This document shows, one piece after another, positions 60,772 to 64,000 of a stretch of DNA of 64,000 nt. Position 1 is the first letter of the stretch, and the number at the start of each line of letters is the position of its first letter. The notes beneath the pieces are model-generated. The model searched no databases, was not told the DNA's origin, and saw nothing but the letters and a program-made list of their open reading frames with translations. The position numbers and the translations under genes were made by a program. The DNA comes from Kineosporia aurantiaca JCM 3230 (GTDB taxonomy: Bacteria; Actinomycetota; Actinomycetes; Actinomycetales; Kineosporiaceae): positions 1-64,000 of the forward strand of contig JODP01000004.1 of assembly GCA_000719025.1 (NCBI GenBank), written 5' to 3'.

Positions 60772-60806
60772 GTGCATGATCACGGGGGCGGAAGTGCATG
60801 ATCACG
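60772..60806 (-). repeat. Two inverted-orientation copies of the 22-base TGATCA repeat
   Basis: One full unit (60785-60806) and one partial (60772-60784), identical to the first unit of the array at 57255 but on the other strand. They lie in the 65-base gap between the LLM monooxygenase and binding-protein genes, so this repeat family flanks the binding-protein/permease block on both sides. Confidence 0.85.
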
Positions 60807-60820
60807 AAAGGTTTGGGGGG

Positions 60821-62182
60821 TTAGGAGAGGAGGACGGGGGCCTCGGTGGTGCGGGCCGCGGTGTAGCGGTTCTCCGGGACGGGCAGGCCGAGATTGCCGC
60901 GCAGGGTGGTGGACTCGTACTCGCTGCGGACCACGCCGCGCTCGCGCAGGATGGGCAGCACCTGCTGGGTGAACTTGGCGAACTCGCTGGGCGCGTTGAC
61001 GCTGATGTTGATGCCGTCGAACCCGCCCGCCTCGAACCAGCGCTGAATCTGGTCGGCCACGGTCTGCGGGGATCCGACGAACGGCGAGCGGCCGGCGTCG
61101 AGCAGGTGCTGAACCACCTGGCGCAGCGTGAAGTTGCGGTCTCTGGCCAGTTTCGTGATCGCCTCGGCCTGGGTGCGGAAGCTGCGCTCCCCCGCCGCCG
61201 ACACCGCCGGGAACGGCGCGTCCAGGTCGTACTGGCGGAAATCGTGCCAGCCGAACGGCCGGCCCAGCTCAGCGAGCGCCTTCTCGAAGCTCTTGGCCCC
61301 CAGAACCGCGTCCTGCCGGGCCTTTGCCTCCTCGTCGGTGTCCGCGATCACCGGGAAGATCCCCGGCACGATCAGCACGTGCTCCGGGTCCCGGCCCTTG
61401 GCCGCGGCGCGCTCCCGGATCTCCGTACGGAAAGCCACTGCCTGCTCGAGACTCTGGGCGTGGGTGAAGATCGCATCGGCGATCGCGGCGCCCAGGTCGC
61501 GCCCCTCCTCGGAGTCCCCGGCCTGGAAGATCACCGGCTGACCCTGTGGCGTGCGCTCCAGGTTCAGCGGCCCGATCACTGAGAAGTACTCACCGACGTG
61601 TTCCAGCGCATGGAGTTTCGTTCGATCCAGAAATTGCTGACGCTGACGGTCCCGCGGGAGGGCATCGGCCTCGTAGGAGTCCCAGAGTCCCTGGGCCACC
61701 CGCACGTGCTCCAACGCGCGCCCGTACCGGGTTGCGTAGTCGAAGTGCTGGTCGCGACTGTAGTTGCCCGCCGTTCCGGCGTCCCCGCTGGTGACCACGT
61801 TCCAGCCGGCCCGGCCACCGCTGATGTGGTCCAGCGAGGCCAGCCGCCGGGCCACGTTGAACGGCTCGTTGTACGAGGTGGTCAGGGTGCCGACCAGCCC
61901 GATGTGCCGGGTGTGGGTGGCGATCGCGGACAGCAGGGTGAGCGGTTCGAGCCGGCTCAGGTAGTGGTTCGGCGAGTCCGGGGTGATGAACTGGCTGTCG
62001 ACGATGAACACGTGGTCGAACAGCGCCGCCTCGGCCTCCTGGGCCCGGGCGATGTACCAGTTCACGTCCACGCTGGCGGTGGTCGGGATCTCCGGGTCGA
62101 GCCAGGTGTTGTGCTGGCCGGGACCACCGACACCGAGCAGGATGGCCCCGAGTTTCAAGGAACGGCGGGAGTTTTCGGACAT
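60821..62182 (-). CDS. LLM-class flavin monooxygenase (NtaA/SnaA/DszA family), copy 3
   Basis: 453 residues. GVGGPGQHNTWLDPEIPT, ALFDHVFIVDSQFITPDSPN, PFNVARRLASLDHISGGRAG WNVVTSG, and GQPVIFQAGDSEEGRDLG mark the family. It is the first gene of the minus-strand operon that carries the importer and a second LLM enzyme. Divergent from the LysR gene across 219 bases with a strong dyad. Substrate unknown; relatives oxidise aminopolycarboxylates, sulfones or sulfonate-like compounds. Confidence 0.92.
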   Translation of the reverse strand: MSENSRRSLKLGAILLGVGGPGQHNTWLDPEIPTTASVDVNWYIARAQEAEAALFDHVFIVDSQFITPDSPNHYLSRLEPLTLLSAIATHTRHIGLVGTLTTSYNEPFNVARRLASLDHISGGRAGWNVVTSGDAGTAGNYSRDQHFDYATRYGRALEHVRVAQGLWDSYEADALPRDRQRQQFLDRTKLHALEHVGEYFSVIGPLNLERTPQGQPVIFQAGDSEEGRDLGAAIADAIFTHAQSLEQAVAFRTEIRERAAAKGRDPEHVLIVPGIFPVIADTDEEAKARQDAVLGAKSFEKALAELGRPFGWHDFRQYDLDAPFPAVSAAGERSFRTQAEAITKLARDRNFTLRQVVQHLLDAGRSPFVGSPQTVADQIQRWFEAGGFDGINISVNAPSEFAKFTQQVLPILRERGVVRSEYESTTLRGNLGLPVPENRYTAARTTEAPVLLS

Positions 62183-62347
62183 GGTGGAGGAACCCTTCCG
62201 GCTGGGGAGAGCAGATGATGAGGGGACGACGGGCGCGGCGGCTAAGCCGGGCGGGGGGAGGTCAGCGACAACAGGGGGTGGTCACGGGGGCCGTCCGGGT
62301 CATGTCCTCGAGCATGCGTGGCCGGTGACCTCGGCGTCCAACGCTGC

Positions 62348-62371
62348 TTTGTGATGAGCAGCCATCACAAA
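62348..62371. promoter_or_regulatory. LysR-type operator candidate
   Basis: TTTGTGATG AGCAGC CATCACAAA: perfect 9-base arms with a 6-base centre, 31 bases upstream of the LysR start, in an AT-richer pocket that includes a TAGTAT -10-like sequence (62396 region upstream). LysR sites have the T-N11-A dyad form, which fits. It lies 166 bases from the divergent monooxygenase start. Confidence 0.65.
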
Positions 62372-62401
62372 AATGAATCATTCTCTAGTATTCTGGTAGA
62401 C

Positions 62402-63319
62402 ATGAGTCAGATCCTGGACATCGCCCCGCTCCGCAGTTTCGTCGCGGTGGCCGACACCGGCGGTTTCCAGCGGGCCGCCACGTCGCTGCACCTCAGCCAG
62501 GCGGCGGTGAGCCAGCACGTGCGCAAACTGGAGACCGCCACCGGGGCCACCCTGGTCGAGCGGCACGGACGCGGATCCCGGCTGACCACCGACGGCGAGC
62601 GCCTGCTGGCCCAGGCCCGGCGGCTTCTGGCGCTGCACGACGAGACCCTGCGCAGTTTCGGGCGCGAGGCCGGCGGCCCGGAGCTGAGCGTGGTGATCGG
62701 CTCCACCGAGCACGCCGCCGCGCAACTGCTGCCCTACCTGTCCGAGCAGCTGGCCATCACGATGCCGGACCACCGCATCCGGTTCCGCCTGGACCGCGGC
62801 ACCAAGCTGCGCGAGAGCCTGCAGGAGGGCCGGGTGGACCTGGCCCTGCTGCTCGGGGCGACCGACGACCTGCGCGCCACGCCGGTCGGGAACCTGCAGC
62901 TCACCTGGTACGCGGCGCCCTCCTGGCGGCGGCCGGCGGCACCGGCGCCGATCCCGGTGGTGGCCTTCGACCAACCTTGCGCCCTGCGCACCCGGGCACT
63001 GGAAACCCTTGCGGAGAACGCCGTCCCGGCTATGGTTAACGCCGAGGCGATCCAGCTCGCCGGGGTCCAGGCGGCCGTCGGGGCGGGCCTGGGCGTCGCG
63101 CTGATGGCCACCCTGGGCCAGACCCCCGAGGGTCTGACCCCGCGTCCCGACCTGCCCACCCCCAAGCCCCTGCCCCTGGCCGTGTGGTCCCGCGAGGGCC
63201 TGTCCGCCCACACCTCGGCCCCGATCGCCGAGGCGCTGCGCCACCTGCTGGCCCAGCAGTACCCGAAAGCCGCCGACCTCCGCGAAGTTCCCGCCGTCCA
63301 GTACGCCCGAGGAGCCTGA
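62402..63319 (+). CDS. LysR-family transcriptional regulator
   Basis: 305 residues from ATG 62402. DNA-binding domain LRSFVAVADTGGFQRAATSL HLSQAAVSQHVRKLE, then an effector domain (LSVVIGSTEHAAAQLLPYL, EGRVDLALLLG). It probably regulates the divergent LLM/importer operon and the cupin gene that follows without a gap (stop 63319, ATG 63320). Confidence 0.93.
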   Translation: MSQILDIAPLRSFVAVADTGGFQRAATSLHLSQAAVSQHVRKLETATGATLVERHGRGSRLTTDGERLLAQARRLLALHDETLRSFGREAGGPELSVVIGSTEHAAAQLLPYLSEQLAITMPDHRIRFRLDRGTKLRESLQEGRVDLALLLGATDDLRATPVGNLQLTWYAAPSWRRPAAPAPIPVVAFDQPCALRTRALETLAENAVPAMVNAEAIQLAGVQAAVGAGLGVALMATLGQTPEGLTPRPDLPTPKPLPLAVWSREGLSAHTSAPIAEALRHLLAQQYPKAADLREVPAVQYARGA

Positions 63320-63838
63320 ATGCCCGCCGTCCACCTACCTTCGAGCGACCATGGCGGGGAGCCGGTCCGCACCCCCAGCGGCGTGCTCCTTCCCCCCGGT
63401 ATCGACCCGTTCCACACCCGGCTGCACCAGATCGCCCCGGCCGACCTGGTCGGCCAGACCACCCAGACCTCCGGCATGAAGCGCCTGGAGGCGATCAGCG
63501 GCAAGACGGTCGGCGCCCAGCACCTGTGGATGGGCCAGACCCACGTGCCGGCGCTGACCAACTCCGGCAACCACCACCACGGCGCCTCCGAGACCGCGAT
63601 CTACGTGGTGTCCGGCCATCCGGTCTTCGTGTTCGCCGACCTGGACGGCCCCGAGCCGGTCGAGCGGCGGATCGAGACCTCCCCCGGTGACTACGTGTTC
63701 GTGCCGCCGTGGGTGCCGCACCGGGAGGAGAACCCCGACCCGGACGACGAGGCCCTGGTCGTCATCGCCCGCACCACCCAGGAGGCCGTCGTGGTCAACC
63801 TCGGTGCCCTGGACTGGTCCGAGGTCACGACGCAGTAG
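63320..63838 (+). CDS. Cupin-domain protein
   Basis: 172 residues, cytoplasmic. Cupin motif 1: NSGNHHHGASETAIYVVSG with metal-binding His; motif 2: GDYVFVPPWVPHREENP. Starts directly after the LysR stop. Such cupins act as isomerases, dioxygenases or decarboxylases; the reaction here is unknown but its linkage to the monooxygenase operon suggests a step in the same pathway. The sequence CCGGACG...CGTCCGG just after its stop may form a weak hairpin. Confidence 0.85.
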   Translation: MPAVHLPSSDHGGEPVRTPSGVLLPPGIDPFHTRLHQIAPADLVGQTTQTSGMKRLEAISGKTVGAQHLWMGQTHVPALTNSGNHHHGASETAIYVVSGHPVFVFADLDGPEPVERRIETSPGDYVFVPPWVPHREENPDPDDEALVVIARTTQEAVVVNLGALDWSEVTTQ

Positions 63839-63880
63839 GCCCGGACGTAATTCAGTGGCCGGGAAGCCGCGTCCGGCGCC

Positions 63881-64000
63881 ATGATCGTCGGGATGGAGCG
63901 GATGACCTGGATCAAGCCGTCCTTCCTGTGGATGATGTACCGCTCCGGCTGGGCCACCAAGCCCGGCCAGGAACGGGTGCTGGCCGTCGAGCTCCTCCGC
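63881..64000 (+). CDS. DUF4291-family protein, partial at window edge and apparently N-truncated
   Basis: 40 codons from ATG 63881 (or ATG 63893) to the edge. MERMTWIKPSFLWMMYRSGW followed by ATKPGQERVLAVELLR is the highly conserved core of DUF4291. In relatives that I remember, about 40-50 residues including a VYQAY motif precede this block; here an in-frame TAA at 63848-63850 leaves at most ten residues before the ATG. The gene may be truncated or start unusually. Function of the family is not established. Confidence 0.65.
   Translation, partial: MIVGMERMTWIKPSFLWMMYRSGWATKPGQERVLAVELLR

Noticed and set aside
63691..63960. Minus-strand open frame over the right-edge gene
   Set aside because: It lies antisense to the cupin end and the strongly conserved DUF4291 core and shows no motif.

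Overview
High-GC DNA from an actinobacterium. Gene density, overlapping ATGA/GTGA/TTGA start-stop junctions, GTG and TTG starts, a SARP regulator, an ECF sigma factor and several lipoproteins all fit this. The c-di-GMP enzymes, a STAS protein and a probable chemoreceptor fragment at the left edge suggest a motile lineage, possibly Kineosporia-like; that placement is an impression from gene content, not a computed one.

Layout. 1-8280: signalling genes (chemoreceptor fragment, degenerate receiver protein, STAS protein, a GGDEF-EAL protein convergent with a GGDEF protein, a TetR regulator) mixed with decayed DNA, including an MFS remnant. 8381-14203: a complete peptide-type ABC importer (binding lipoprotein, two permeases, one fused double ATPase) coupled to a metallo-beta-lactamase-fold hydrolase. 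14308-31345: a contractile injection system (CIS) of the extracellular/phage-tail-like class: lipoprotein, PAAR-like DUF4280 tip, sheath, two tube proteins, LysM baseplate protein, VgrG-like spike, gp25-like, J-like and I-like baseplate proteins on the plus strand; then three membrane-anchored beta-sandwich proteins and the DUF4255 cap protein on the minus strand; then a Tat-exported DUF5648 protein and the AAA+ ATPase. 31344-41423: an acyltransferase-like gene, MFS exporter, quinone reductase, ArsR, GNAT, a flavin monooxygenase facing an IclR/hydrolase/DUF3311/symporter unit whose symporter is broken, and an AraC regulator. 41555-50140: lipoprotein, two-component system, secreted cupin, ricin-type lectin, ECF sigma factor, a frameshifted Thr-Lys-Pro stalk gene, and a thioesterase-SARP pair. 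50356-63838: a second catabolic island with an alpha/beta hydrolase (paralogue of the one at 37798), SDR/MerR pair, FAD monooxygenase, two flavin-dependent (LLM) monooxygenases, a second Dpp-type importer whose binding protein is frameshifted, a LysR regulator and a cupin. The right edge cuts a DUF4291 gene.

The most interesting system is the CIS. It shows no phage capsid, terminase or integrase genes, no recognisable tail fibre and no recognisable tape measure. It does carry four separate membrane-anchoring elements: a C-terminal transmembrane tail on the I-like baseplate protein (with a zinc ribbon just before it) and three consecutive single-pass proteins with Ig-like domains on the cytoplasmic side and beta-sandwich or collagen-like segments outside. 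I read this as a membrane-docked injection system, not a freely released one. Four loci (MFS remnant, SSF symporter, dipeptide-binding protein, Thr-Pro stalk) show frameshifts, so either real decay or sequence error should be considered.
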